From F22 sp963675625 (lineage in GTDB: Bacteria; Bacteroidota; Bacteroidia; Bacteroidales; Bacteroidaceae), in NCBI GenBank assembly GCA_963675625.1, contig OY776497.1, forward strand, positions 434,001 to 498,000: DNA of 64,000 bases, read 5' to 3'. The translations under genes were made by a program, and so were the position numbers. A model generated the notes under the pieces. That model worked only from the letters and a program-made list of their open reading frames with translations. It did not search any database and was not told where the DNA came from. This document shows, one piece after another, positions 34,055-43,282 of this stretch. How positions within the stretch are numbered: position 1 is the first letter of the stretch; every line of letters starts with the position of its first letter.

Positions 34055-34690
34055 CTATATATCACTTTTTATATTTGAAACGGGATCGGAATCCACGTCA
34101 TCTACATCTTCAGAAATAATCTCGATATAATCGTCATCGGCATCTTCCTTATCAGAATGTATACTTGGCTTAACTGGTGATTTACGTAGATCAACAAATA
34201 TCCATCTCAATAATTCATTTATTGCATAAAAGACCATAAAGAAACCCACCAACATGGTAACTAGATTCTTATCTGTGGTGAACAAAGAAAACAGACCTCC
34301 TAGAATCAATAATGTGGGCACAACATAGTAGATACGATATAAACGAGCAACATGCCTAAATAACCATGCACTCATAAATTGTTGTAATCCAAAAAGGATC
34401 AACAAAATCCCTAAAAACACATTGAATATATTGACAAAAATCATAGGATCTATCAATAACCAAATACCTAGCACAAAATTGCCTAAGCCTAAAAATGGAA
34501 AAAAATGCTCCTCGTGTTGAAACACACGATATATGTAATGGATCAACAATATAGCAGAAGGTACTATCAACGCGATGCCCAATATCTGAGCAATCCATGT
34601 GGCAGCCAATCCAGAATATGCAATAAAGACATACCCCAAACCTAAGGCTGCAAGACCTCTTAACAAAGGAACAAAAAAGCGCTTACTCAT
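34055..34690 (-). CDS. DUF308 (HdeD-like) membrane protein
   Basis: The 211-residue protein has six hydrophobic helices within residues 10-165 arranged as pairs, with short loops and the pattern GIALIVPSAILLI, NFVLGIWLLIDP and GILLILFGLQQ that is typical of HdeD/DUF308 proteins. The last 45 residues are strongly acidic and cytoplasmic. Members are linked to acid or stress tolerance in some bacteria; the role here is unknown. A -7 box lies at 34740-34747 on the minus strand. Confidence 0.75.
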   Translation of the reverse strand: MSKRFFVPLLRGLAALGLGYVFIAYSGLAATWIAQILGIALIVPSAILLIHYIYRVFQHEEHFFPFLGLGNFVLGIWLLIDPMIFVNIFNVFLGILLILFGLQQFMSAWLFRHVARLYRIYYVVPTLLILGGLFSLFTTDKNLVTMLVGFFMVFYAINELLRWIFVDLRKSPVKPSIHSDKEDADDDYIEIISEDVDDVDSDPVSNIKSDI

Positions 34691-34739
34691 AACTTTTGTA
34701 ATTTTAAAATGTTTTTCTCAAACAATTTAATAACAGGTA

Positions 34740-34747
34740 CAAATATA
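34740..34747 (-). promoter_or_regulatory. -7 box of the DUF308 gene
   Basis: The minus strand reads TATATTTG about 50 bases before the DUF308 start. It is divergent from the trp promoter. Confidence 0.5.
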
Positions 34748-34785
34748 GTATATTATTACCATCACAAGAAATAATGCGTCGATTT

Positions 34786-34817
34786 TTTGGTCAGCTCAAC
34801 CAAAGTTCATATATTTG
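34786..34817 (+). promoter_or_regulatory. Promoter of the trp operon
   Basis: TTTG (34786-34789), 20 bases, then TATATTTG (34810-34817): a full Bacteroidetes promoter, 26 bases before the leader peptide. Confidence 0.8.
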
Positions 34818-34843
34818 TCACAAATAAAACAAAAAGTCCAACA

Positions 34844-34945
34844 ATGATGAATCTATTTATGTCAAATATGTATTGGTGGCGCCGTTTCGAACTTAATCAT
34901 AGTAGGAAACGGACTTCTTCAGTATGTCTTGACGTAAAAGGATAA
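34844..34945 (+). CDS. trpL: trp operon leader peptide (tandem Trp codons)
   Basis: A 33-residue frame starts with two Met codons and contains Tyr10 followed by Trp11 and Trp12, then a basic stretch. It ends in TAA 37 bases before a strong terminator that precedes trpB. This is the classic layout of trp attenuation: scarcity of Trp-tRNA stalls the ribosome at the tandem Trp codons. An inverted repeat AAGGATA/TATCCTT (34938-34957) overlaps its stop codon and may compete in the folding. It is longer than the 14-residue E. coli leader. Confidence 0.82.
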   Translation: MMNLFMSNMYWWRRFELNHSRKRTSSVCLDVKG

Positions 34946-34982
34946 AATCATATCCTTGAACATCATACAAAATATAAAATGT

Positions 34983-35010
34983 AAGCCTTGTCGTTCCTGC
35001 GACAAGGCTT
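34983..35010 (+). terminator. Attenuator terminator of the trp operon
   Basis: A perfect 11-bp stem (AAGCCTTGTCG with CGACAAGGCTT), six-base loop and T-run, located between the leader peptide stop and trpB. Confidence 0.9.
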
Positions 35011-35061
35011 TTTTATTATCCCCAACAACATAGAAAATAAATATATTAAAACCACTCGACA

Positions 35062-36279
35062 ATGAAAGATTATTTAGTAAACAAAGAAGGTTATTACGGC
35101 AATTATGGCGGAGCATACATCCCCGAGATTCTCCACAAATGTGTAGAAGATCTACAAAACAACTACTTGGACATTATCCAAAGTGATAGTTTTCAAGAAG
35201 AGTATCGTAGATTACTACGAGACTATGTAGGTCGCCCTAATCCATTATACCACGCTCAGAGACTATCTGAGAAATATGGAGCAAAAATATATCTCAAGCG
35301 AGAGGATCTGAATCACACAGGGGCCCACAAGATCAACAATGCAATAGGACAGATTCTAATTGCTAAACGAATGGGCAAGACACGTATCATTGCCGAAACA
35401 GGAGCTGGACAGCATGGAGTAGCTACAGCCACAGTATGTGCGTTGATGAATATGAAATGTATCGTGTATATGGGCAAGCTGGACGTAGAAAGACAACACG
35501 TCAACGTGCAACGTATGAAGATGCTTGGTGCAGAAGTCGTACCAGTAACCTCAGGAAATATGACACTAAAAGATGCAACCAATGAAGCTATTAGAGATTG
35601 GGTATGCCATCCTGTAGACACCTTTTATATCATTGGGAGCACAGTTGGCCCCCACCCTTACCCAGATATGGTAGCACGCCTTCAATCAATTATCAGTGAA
35701 GAGATTAAGCAACAGATGTTGGAAAAAGAAGGACGAGATACTCCTGATTATCTAATAGCCTGTATCGGAGGTGGAAGCAATGCTGCTGGTACCATTTATC
35801 ACTATGTAAATGACCCCAAAGTCAAGATCTTGCTGGTAGAGGCTGGAGGACTTGGAGTGGACTCGGGAGAAACCGCTGCTACCATCCATGCTGGAAAAGT
35901 AGGTGTACTACACGGTAGCAAAACATTGGTAATGCAGGATGAAGATGGGCAGATCCAAGAACCTTACTCTATATCGGCCGGACTAGATTATCCTGGTGTT
36001 GGTCCATTTCATGCGCATCTTGCTGACACACACCGCGCAGAGATCTACGCCATTAATGATGATGAAGCGCTAGATGCTGCTTTTGAGCTAACACAACTAG
36101 AAGGAATTATTCCTGCTTTGGAATCTTCACATGCTTTGGGTATTCTTCCTAAAATCGCATTTAAACCTACTGATGTAGTAGTACTCACTCTATCAGGACG
36201 AGGTGATAAAGACTTAGGCACTTACCTAAGCTACTTACATAATAAAGAAAAACAATCGGACAACAGTAACAATAAATAA
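35062..36279 (+). CDS. trpB: Tryptophan synthase beta chain
   Basis: TrpB joins indole and serine with PLP. The 405 residues show the PLP-lysine stretch HTGAHKINNAIGQ, the ETGAGQHGVATAT motif, the glycine-rich CIGGGSNAAG cofactor loop and the GRGDKDLGTY end. It is the first gene of the operon after the attenuator, an order (B-E-G-D-C-F-A) known from Bacteroidales. The next gene begins two bases after its stop. Confidence 0.97.
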   Translation: MKDYLVNKEGYYGNYGGAYIPEILHKCVEDLQNNYLDIIQSDSFQEEYRRLLRDYVGRPNPLYHAQRLSEKYGAKIYLKREDLNHTGAHKINNAIGQILIAKRMGKTRIIAETGAGQHGVATATVCALMNMKCIVYMGKLDVERQHVNVQRMKMLGAEVVPVTSGNMTLKDATNEAIRDWVCHPVDTFYIIGSTVGPHPYPDMVARLQSIISEEIKQQMLEKEGRDTPDYLIACIGGGSNAAGTIYHYVNDPKVKILLVEAGGLGVDSGETAATIHAGKVGVLHGSKTLVMQDEDGQIQEPYSISAGLDYPGVGPFHAHLADTHRAEIYAINDDEALDAAFELTQLEGIIPALESSHALGILPKIAFKPTDVVVLTLSGRGDKDLGTYLSYLHNKEKQSDNSNNK

Positions 36280-36281
36280 AG

Positions 36282-37694
36282 ATGACAATGACCTATCAGT
36301 ATACAACATCCACCAAGACCATCATGGCAGATATGCACACACCCGTGAGCATCTATCTGAAAGTGCGCGATCTTTTTCCACAATCGGCACTGATGGAAAG
36401 TAGTGATTATCAAGCTAATGAAAATAGCCGCAGTTTTATTGCGCTTTGCCCAATCGCTAGTATTGGTATCAATAGTGGCATCGCAACAATGAAAATGCCC
36501 GATGGAAAAATCGAGGAACAACCAATCACGCATACGCAACGTGTAGAGCATGCACTAAGCACATTTATCAATCGCTTCAAAGTTGACGGTAAAATGAACG
36601 ATGTATGTGGTTTGTATGGATTCACGACCTTCAATGCAGTACGTTATTTCGAACAAATCTCGGTAAAAGAAAGCCACGATGACACGAATGATGCCCCAGA
36701 TATGCTATACATTATTTATAAGTATGTCTTAGTGTTTGACCACATGAGCAATCAGCTCACCATCGTTGAGATGCTTAAAGAAAATGAAAAAACCAATTTA
36801 AGTAGTATAGAAGATGCTTTAGCTAACCGCAATTTTGCGACATACAACTTCAATAAGGTGGGTGATATTGAAAGCCCTATCACAGACGAGGAACATAAAG
36901 CAAACGTACGCAAGGGAATCCAACATTGCTTACGTGGTGACGTTTTTCAGGTGGTACTCTCAAGAAGATTCACTCAAAAATATAAAGGAGATGACTTCAA
37001 AGTATATCGAGCTTTACGAAGTATCAATCCATCTCCATATCTATTTTACTTTGATTTTGGAGGATACCGCATCTTTGGTTCTTCTCCAGAAACACACTGT
37101 CGCATTGACGGACGAGAAGCTTATATTGATCCAATCGCTGGAACGACTAAACGTACAGGTGATAGTGTGAAGGATAGAGCTTTGGCAGAAAAATTACTGG
37201 CTGATCCTAAAGAAAATGCAGAACATGTAATGCTTGTCGATTTAGCTCGAAATGACTTGAGCCGTAATTGCGAAGATGTACGTGTTGCTTTCTACAAAGA
37301 ACCACAATATTACAGTCATGTTATTCATTTGGTAAGTCGTGTCAAAGGTCGATTGCTCCCTGATGCAGATCCTATTAAGAGTTTTATTGATACATTTCCA
37401 GCAGGAACCCTTAGTGGCGCCCCTAAGGTAAGAGCTATGCAAATCATTAGTGCACTCGAGCCACACAATCGAGGTGCATATGGAGGATGCATTGGATTTA
37501 TTGGTTTACAAGGTCAATTGAATCAGGCGATTACTATTCGTACCTTTGTAAGCCGCAATCAAGAATTATGGCTACAAGCTGGTGGAGGTATCGTTGCTCA
37601 TTCTTCTGAAGAGGGAGAATTGCAAGAGGTCAATAATAAACTAGGTGCTTTAAGACGTGCTATTGACTTAGCCGAAACTCTAGATAATCAATAA
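36282..37694 (+). CDS. trpE: Anthranilate synthase component I
   Basis: TrpE makes anthranilate from chorismate with ammonia supplied by TrpG. The 470-residue protein has the chorismate-binding core: FQVVLSRRF, SPSPYLFYFDFG-like text (NPSPYLFY), the GSSPETHCRI stretch, the PIAGTTKRTG motif, ENAEHVMLVDLARND, TFPAGTLSGAPKVRAM and GGCIGFIG near the end. Length is normal. It starts two bases after trpB and is followed by trpG after 17 bases. Confidence 0.96.
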   Translation: MTMTYQYTTSTKTIMADMHTPVSIYLKVRDLFPQSALMESSDYQANENSRSFIALCPIASIGINSGIATMKMPDGKIEEQPITHTQRVEHALSTFINRFKVDGKMNDVCGLYGFTTFNAVRYFEQISVKESHDDTNDAPDMLYIIYKYVLVFDHMSNQLTIVEMLKENEKTNLSSIEDALANRNFATYNFNKVGDIESPITDEEHKANVRKGIQHCLRGDVFQVVLSRRFTQKYKGDDFKVYRALRSINPSPYLFYFDFGGYRIFGSSPETHCRIDGREAYIDPIAGTTKRTGDSVKDRALAEKLLADPKENAEHVMLVDLARNDLSRNCEDVRVAFYKEPQYYSHVIHLVSRVKGRLLPDADPIKSFIDTFPAGTLSGAPKVRAMQIISALEPHNRGAYGGCIGFIGLQGQLNQAITIRTFVSRNQELWLQAGGGIVAHSSEEGELQEVNNKLGALRRAIDLAETLDNQ

Positions 37695-37711
37695 CCTCAA
37701 ACACTATCAGC

Positions 37712-38287
37712 ATGAACAAAAAAATATTACTCTTAGATAATTACGATAGCTTTACGTATAATCTACTACACGTGCTTAGAGAACTTGGTGAAAAGGATAT
37801 TGATGTTATCCGTAATGACCAACTAACTATAGAGGATGTGGAACCATACACGCACATTTTGTTAAGTCCTGGCCCAGGCATTCCATGCGAGGCTGGACTA
37901 CTACAACCTATCATTCGTGCTTACCAAAATAGTGGTAAATCTTTCTTAGGAATATGCTTAGGACATCAAGCGATAGCAGAGGTCTTTGGAGCGACACTGA
38001 TCAACTTGGACATGGTACACCACGGTATACAAAGTCAAATAGAGATCTTACAGGATGATGACCTCTTTCAGGGTATATCTAATCACCCAGATGTGGGAAG
38101 ATACCATTCATGGGTGGTCAATCCTAAATCTCTCCCAGATTGTATTGAAGTCACTGCACAAAGCAAAGAAAAAGAGATCATGGCTCTACGTCACGTGAAT
38201 CTTCCAATCTATGGTGTGCAGTTTCACCCAGAATCGGTACTGACTCCAGAAGGGAAAAAGATGATCCAAAATTGGTTATCTTTATAA
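37712..38287 (+). CDS. trpG: Anthranilate synthase component II (glutamine amidotransferase)
   Basis: TrpG hydrolyses glutamine and channels ammonia to TrpE. This 191-residue class I amidotransferase has the LLDNYDSFTYNL start, the oxyanion stretch LLSPGPGIP, the nucleophile GICLGHQAIAE (Cys) and the catalytic HPESVLTPEG (His-x-Glu). It is not fused to trpE or trpD here. Confidence 0.96.
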   Translation: MNKKILLLDNYDSFTYNLLHVLRELGEKDIDVIRNDQLTIEDVEPYTHILLSPGPGIPCEAGLLQPIIRAYQNSGKSFLGICLGHQAIAEVFGATLINLDMVHHGIQSQIEILQDDDLFQGISNHPDVGRYHSWVVNPKSLPDCIEVTAQSKEKEIMALRHVNLPIYGVQFHPESVLTPEGKKMIQNWLSL

Positions 38288-38330
38288 CGACAACTTTAAT
38301 TCGTCCATAATCATAGATAAAAATACAATC

Positions 38331-39326
38331 ATGAAACAAATATTATATAAACTGTTTGAGCACCAATACTTAGATCGTAAAGAAGCGTACCAAATCTTAC
38401 AACATATCGCCCAGGGTAAATATAACGATGCACAAATTGCATCTCTTCTAACGGTTTTTTTGATGCGAAGCATTAGTGTAGAGGAACTGAGTGGCTTTAG
38501 AGATGCTCTATTAGAGATGCGTCTTCCTATTGATCTAAAAGGAATTAAAGTCATTGACATCGTTGGAACAGGTGGAGATGGCAAAAATACATTCAATATC
38601 AGTACTTGTGCTTCTTTCGTTGTCGCAGCGGCTGGTTATCCAGTGGTTAAACACGGCAACTATGGAGCGACATCTGTCAGTGGCGCAAGTAATGTGATTG
38701 AAGAGCACGGAGTGAAATTTACCAACGACAACGCTCAGATTCTACGTTCTTTGGAAAATTGTGGTATTGCTTATTTACATGCCCCACTCTTCAATCCTGC
38801 GATGAAAGCTGTAGCTCCTGTCAGAAAAGCTTTAGGAGTACGTACATTTTTTAATCTGCTAGGGCCTTTGGTCAACCCCGCTATGCCTGCTTACCAATTG
38901 TTAGGCGTATACAGCCTGCCTATGCAACGACTGTACACATATGCTTATCAAGCTAACGATACCCAATTTGCGGTAGTACATTCATTGGATGGATATGACG
39001 AGATCTCATTGACTAGTCCTTTTAAAGTATCGACTTCAGCCAATGAAAAGATATATACTCCAGAAGAACTTGGATTTTTTACCTATCAACAAGAAGAACT
39101 TCACGGGGGAGAAACGTTGGCAGAGGCAAAAGCATTATTTGATAATGTATTGTCCAATAAAGCGACAGCTGCTCAACAACAAGTGGTAATAGCTAATGCA
39201 GGATTTGCCATTCATACAATCTGTCCCGAAAAGTCATTGGAAGATTGTATCGCTGAGGCACGTGAATCGCTGGAAACTGGAAAAGCTTTGACTACGTTTA
39301 AACAATTTGTAAGTTTAAACAGTTAA
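38331..39326 (+). CDS. trpD: Anthranilate phosphoribosyltransferase
   Basis: TrpD attaches phosphoribose to anthranilate. The 331 residues carry the PRPP-binding motif VGTGGDGKNTFNIST, then KHGNYGATSVSGASNVIEEHG split over the conserved glycine loop, and the VRKALGVRTFFNLLGPLVNP segment. The N-terminal helical domain and length are normal. It follows trpG after 43 bases. Confidence 0.96.
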   Translation: MKQILYKLFEHQYLDRKEAYQILQHIAQGKYNDAQIASLLTVFLMRSISVEELSGFRDALLEMRLPIDLKGIKVIDIVGTGGDGKNTFNISTCASFVVAAAGYPVVKHGNYGATSVSGASNVIEEHGVKFTNDNAQILRSLENCGIAYLHAPLFNPAMKAVAPVRKALGVRTFFNLLGPLVNPAMPAYQLLGVYSLPMQRLYTYAYQANDTQFAVVHSLDGYDEISLTSPFKVSTSANEKIYTPEELGFFTYQQEELHGGETLAEAKALFDNVLSNKATAAQQQVVIANAGFAIHTICPEKSLEDCIAEARESLETGKALTTFKQFVSLNS

Positions 39327-39406
39327 TAACCAAATATCCCGTATAGACAAAATTGTCCTACGAAAAGCATAGGTAATCCCAAAAAAATTCGTTTATTTGC
39401 AAAGAA

Positions 39407-40198
39407 ATGATGAAAAAAGATATACTCCACGAAATCTTAGCGCACAAACGCTTTGAAGTGGACAGGATGAAACTAAATATTCCACAATCACAGCTTGAAG
39501 ACAATATAGACCGCGCCCCAATAGTACCTTCTATGCGCCAATCATTAGAGCAGTCATCAAGTGGTATTATTGCGGAATTTAAACGACGTTCGCCATCAAA
39601 AGGATGGATACACAAGGATGCACAACCTGCCAATATCATACCTCAATATGATCAAGCGGGTGCCGCAGCATTATCGATCCTGACTGATGAGGCTTTCTTT
39701 GGCGGTAGTTTGGCCGATATCAAAGCTGTTGCAGCAGACGTACAAGCCCCTATTCTTCGTAAGGAATTTATTGTAGACGTCTACCAGCTATACCAAGCTA
39801 GACTCGTTGGTGCAAGTGCAATATTATTGATTGCTGCTGCATTGACACCAACAATGTGCCACACTTTAGTGAACGAAGCTCATGAACTAGGGCTAGAAGT
39901 TTTACTCGAAATCCATGATGAAAAAGAGTTAGAATATATCACACCAGAAATAGATATGGTAGGAGTGAATAACCGAAACCTAGGAACTTTCCATACCGAC
40001 GTACAAAATTCTTTTCGTATAGCAGATTTACTGCCCAAAGACACTTTATTGGTATCAGAAAGTGGTATTTCTTCTGCGCAGACTATTCAAGCATTGCGAG
40101 CAGTGGGATATCGGGGATTTCTTATGGGGGAAGCTTTTATGAAAACGGACAACCCTGCATTAACTCTCAAACAACTAATTGCAGAAATAGAACAGTAA
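39407..40198 (+). CDS. trpC: Indole-3-glycerol-phosphate synthase
   Basis: TrpC closes the indole ring. The 263-residue TIM barrel has IIAEFKRRSPSKGWI (catalytic Lys), SILTDEAFFGGS, PILRKEFIVDVYQ, GVNNRNLGTF, VSESGI and the GFLMGEAFMKTD phosphate-binding end. It is separate from trpF, which starts one base after its stop. Confidence 0.96.
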   Translation: MMKKDILHEILAHKRFEVDRMKLNIPQSQLEDNIDRAPIVPSMRQSLEQSSSGIIAEFKRRSPSKGWIHKDAQPANIIPQYDQAGAAALSILTDEAFFGGSLADIKAVAADVQAPILRKEFIVDVYQLYQARLVGASAILLIAAALTPTMCHTLVNEAHELGLEVLLEIHDEKELEYITPEIDMVGVNNRNLGTFHTDVQNSFRIADLLPKDTLLVSESGISSAQTIQALRAVGYRGFLMGEAFMKTDNPALTLKQLIAEIEQ

Positions 40199-40199
40199 T

Positions 40200-40814
40200 A
40201 TGATTATCAAAGTTTGTGGTATGCGTGAAGCGCAAAACATTCACGATATTGAGCAATTGGCCATAGATTGGATGGGATTTATTTTTTATAAAAAATCTCC
40301 ACGATACTGTAACGATGCATTGACATATATGCCTCGACAAGTAGAACGTGTGGGTGTTTTTGTCAATCACTCCCTATCGGAAATCTTAAAACTAATTCTT
40401 AAATACAAACTAGATATTGTACAACTACATGGACAAGAAACTCCTGCATTATGCAAGCAATTGCAACAACTAGGCATTCGTGTCATTAAGGCCATGCCTA
40501 TAGCTACAAAGGAGGACTTGGTACTAGCAACAGCTTATGAGGATGTTATTGACTATATGCTGTTTGATACAAAAAGTGAGTTGGGGGGCGGTTCTGGAAA
40601 ACAATTCGATTGGTCTATTTTGAACGATTATTCGCTTAAGATACCCTTTTTAATCAGTGGAGGAATAGGACCACAAAGTCTAGACTCTCTACGTGATTTC
40701 ACACATCCCCAACTTATCGGCTATGATTTAAATAGCAAATTTGAGATTTCTCCTGGAATGAAATCTCTCGACTTATTAGCACCATTTATTAATGAGCTGC
40801 GAAGAACAAATTAA
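40200..40814 (+). CDS. trpF: Phosphoribosylanthranilate isomerase
   Basis: TrpF rearranges phosphoribosylanthranilate to the substrate of TrpC. The 204 residues have VCGMREAQN (catalytic Cys7), DWMGFIFYKKSPR, VGVFVNHS, LDIVQLHGQE and DTKSELGGGSGKQFDW with the catalytic Asp, and a glycine-rich ISGGIGP phosphate loop. It begins one base after the trpC stop, so translation is coupled. Confidence 0.95.
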   Translation: MIIKVCGMREAQNIHDIEQLAIDWMGFIFYKKSPRYCNDALTYMPRQVERVGVFVNHSLSEILKLILKYKLDIVQLHGQETPALCKQLQQLGIRVIKAMPIATKEDLVLATAYEDVIDYMLFDTKSELGGGSGKQFDWSILNDYSLKIPFLISGGIGPQSLDSLRDFTHPQLIGYDLNSKFEISPGMKSLDLLAPFINELRRTN

Positions 40815-40840
40815 AAATCACCCTACAAAAAATAAACGTT

Positions 40841-41617
40841 ATGAACAGAATAAATGCATTGTTTGCTGGAAATAATCAACGCATACTATCTATCTACTTT
40901 TGTGCTGGAGCACCAACTGTAGAAGGCACACGTTCAGTTATTGAGACTTTGCAAAACAATAAAGTTGAACTTATTGAAATAGGTATCCCTTTCAGTGATC
41001 CTATGGCTGATGGCCCTGTTATTCAGGCTGCCGCAACCCAAGCACTGCATAACGGTATGACGCTTAAAAAACTCTTTGAACAATTGGAAGGCATACGAGA
41101 CACAGTACATATTCCTTTAGTGTTAATGGGTTATCTCAATCCTGTCATCCAATACGGATTTGAAAATTTCTGTAAGGACTGTCAACGAGTGGGAATTGAC
41201 GGCGTTATTCTCCCTGATTTACCCTTCAAAGATTACGAAGAAACATTTAAAGATATAGCCCAACGATATGATATAAAGGTCATCATGTTGATCACCCCTG
41301 AAACTAGTCAGGAGCGTATTCATTATATCGATGAGCACACCGATGGCTTTATTTATATGGTATCATCTGCTGCTATCACAGGAGCACAACAATCATTTAA
41401 CGATGCGAAGATGCAGTATTTCAAACGTATTGATGATATGAATCTTCGTAACCCACGCATGGTTGGTTTTGGCATCAGCAATAAAGAAACTTTCGATGCA
41501 GCATGTACGTATGCACGAGGGGGAATTATTGGATCACTCTTTGTCAATCTACTGGATCAATATAAAGGAGATGCACAAAAAGCAATCAGTCAACTAAAAA
41601 AAGATATTTCAAACTAA
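40841..41617 (+). CDS. trpA: Tryptophan synthase alpha chain
   Basis: TrpA cleaves indole-3-glycerol phosphate and passes indole to TrpB. The 258-residue barrel has IEIGIPFSDPMADGPVIQ with the catalytic Glu and Asp, MGYLNPV, VDGVILPDLP-type text (GIDGVILPDLPF) and a GFGISNKE loop. It closes the biosynthetic part of the operon, six genes away from its partner trpB. Confidence 0.96.
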   Translation: MNRINALFAGNNQRILSIYFCAGAPTVEGTRSVIETLQNNKVELIEIGIPFSDPMADGPVIQAAATQALHNGMTLKKLFEQLEGIRDTVHIPLVLMGYLNPVIQYGFENFCKDCQRVGIDGVILPDLPFKDYEETFKDIAQRYDIKVIMLITPETSQERIHYIDEHTDGFIYMVSSAAITGAQQSFNDAKMQYFKRIDDMNLRNPRMVGFGISNKETFDAACTYARGGIIGSLFVNLLDQYKGDAQKAISQLKKDISN

Positions 41618-41629
41618 ACGATCAATAAC

Positions 41630-42667
41630 ATGTTTCAAAGACGTAGTCGAATTTTACTCATCTATACTGGTGGTACGATTGGTATGATTGAAAATGCCAA
41701 TACAGGAGCCCTAGAAGCATTCAACTTTGACGAGCTTATGCTACATGTGCCTGAAGTCAAACGTTTTAATTGTCATATTGCCAGTTATCAATTTTATCCA
41801 GCTATAGATTCATCTGATATTTCACCCGACCATTGGGCAAAACTTGTCAAAGTTATAGAATACAATTATGACGAATTTGATGGTTTTGTCGTGCTACATG
41901 GTACAGATACCATGGCATTTACAGCCTCGGCTTTGAGTTTTATGTTAGAAAACCTCTGTAAACCAGTTATTCTAACCGGTTCACAGCTACCTATCGGAAA
42001 ATTACGAACAGATGGAAAGGAAAATCTTATCACTAGTATCGAAGTGGCCATGGCTAAAAGAAGAGACAATACCCCTATGGTACAAGAGGTTGCTGTTTTT
42101 TTTGAGAGCAAATTGATGAGAGGCAATCGAACAACCAAGTTTAGTGCAGAGGAATTCAATGCCTTTAAGACTTTCAACTATCCACCTTTAGCTGATGTAG
42201 GAATTGAAATTAAATTTCATGAACACCTATTGCTTACTGGGGATCCTAAAAAACCTTTGAAAACTCACTTCAAGATGAATCCTAATGTGGTCATACTATC
42301 ATTAGCACCTGGTATTCAAGAAAATATAGTGCGTGCCATGTTGGAAGCACCTGGACTAAGAGCAGTTGTCATGCGTACTTACGGTTCTGGAAATGCCCCT
42401 CAAAAGGACTGGCTAGTTCGCTTACTAAAAGAAGCAACCAATAAAGGAATTGCTATAGTCAATATCACTCAGTGTATGAGTGGACAAGTATTGATGAGCC
42501 GTTATGAGACAGGACTTCACTTATTGCAAGCAGGGATTATGAGTGGCCGTGATTGTACCCTTGAATGTGCTATGACAAAAATCATGTTTTTATTGGCTCA
42601 TGATAGGACTTTGGCAGAAATACAAAAAGCGATGAAAACAAGTATTGCTGGAGAAGTCACATTATAG
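41630..42667 (+). CDS. ansA: Type I (cytoplasmic) L-asparaginase
   Basis: The enzyme hydrolyses asparagine to aspartate and ammonia. Two catalytic threonine motifs are present: YTGGTIGM near the start and VLHGTDTMAFTASAL near residue 90. The 345 residues and lack of signal peptide fit the cytoplasmic type I form. It begins 12 bases after trpA with no terminator between, so it should share the trp transcript and its attenuator. The metabolic logic of this link is not obvious. Confidence 0.93.
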   Translation: MFQRRSRILLIYTGGTIGMIENANTGALEAFNFDELMLHVPEVKRFNCHIASYQFYPAIDSSDISPDHWAKLVKVIEYNYDEFDGFVVLHGTDTMAFTASALSFMLENLCKPVILTGSQLPIGKLRTDGKENLITSIEVAMAKRRDNTPMVQEVAVFFESKLMRGNRTTKFSAEEFNAFKTFNYPPLADVGIEIKFHEHLLLTGDPKKPLKTHFKMNPNVVILSLAPGIQENIVRAMLEAPGLRAVVMRTYGSGNAPQKDWLVRLLKEATNKGIAIVNITQCMSGQVLMSRYETGLHLLQAGIMSGRDCTLECAMTKIMFLLAHDRTLAEIQKAMKTSIAGEVTL

Positions 42668-42753
42668 GGAATAGAATTGGACTTTCCTCACCTAAATTGT
42701 GCATATTCAGAGATATTTTTTTTGATTCGCTAACCCTTTCTATCTTTTTTGTT

Positions 42754-42761
42754 TATATTTG
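42754..42761 (+). promoter_or_regulatory. -7 box of the response-regulator gene
   Basis: TATATTTG. It overlaps the upstream end of the longest frame, which places the real start at 42813. Confidence 0.6.
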
Positions 42762-42812
42762 TGCTGTGCTTATAGGCACAAACTATTGAGAGTTCGTAAA
42801 TACATCACAGTT

Positions 42813-43178
42813 ATGAAGAAAAAAATTATACTTATCGACGATAAAGCTTCTATTGGCAAAGTCGTTTCAGTTTACCTTAGCAAGGATTATGATTTTAGAT
42901 ATTTTGAAAATCCAATTAAGGCAATCGATTGGTTACAACAGGGCGAACTTCCTGATCTAATTATTTCAGATATTCGTATGCCAGAGATGATGGGAGATGA
43001 GTTTTTATTATACATGAAGCAGAATGAGCTCTTCAAAAATATACCAATCATCATGCTGTCAAGTGAAGAAAGTACTACTGAACGTATTCGCTTACTAGAA
43101 GAAGGAGCTGAAGATTATATTCTTAAACCATTCAATCCTTTAGAATTAAAGATTAGAATTAAGAAGATTATTGGTTAA
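42813..43178 (+). CDS. Single-domain response regulator (CheY-like)
   Basis: The 121-residue protein is one receiver domain with no output domain. It keeps the acidic pair (LIDDKA), the phospho-acceptor Asp in IISDIRMPEMMG, the Ser of MLSSEES and the Lys of YILKPFNP. The start follows the promoter position; the longer frame would begin inside the -7 box. The next gene, about 100 bases on, encodes a sugar transferase with a degenerate receiver-like front, suggesting that phosphorylation controls envelope sugar synthesis. No histidine kinase is adjacent. Confidence 0.9.
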   Translation: MKKKIILIDDKASIGKVVSVYLSKDYDFRYFENPIKAIDWLQQGELPDLIISDIRMPEMMGDEFLLYMKQNELFKNIPIIMLSSEESTTERIRLLEEGAEDYILKPFNPLELKIRIKKIIG

Positions 43179-43282
43179 TACACATTGCTAGTTACAATTA
43201 CATGATAATTCGAGACATTTTTGATTCGTAGATATACATTGTCTACCTTCTTTCTGTGTCTCTTCAAGAAATGCTCTGACAA

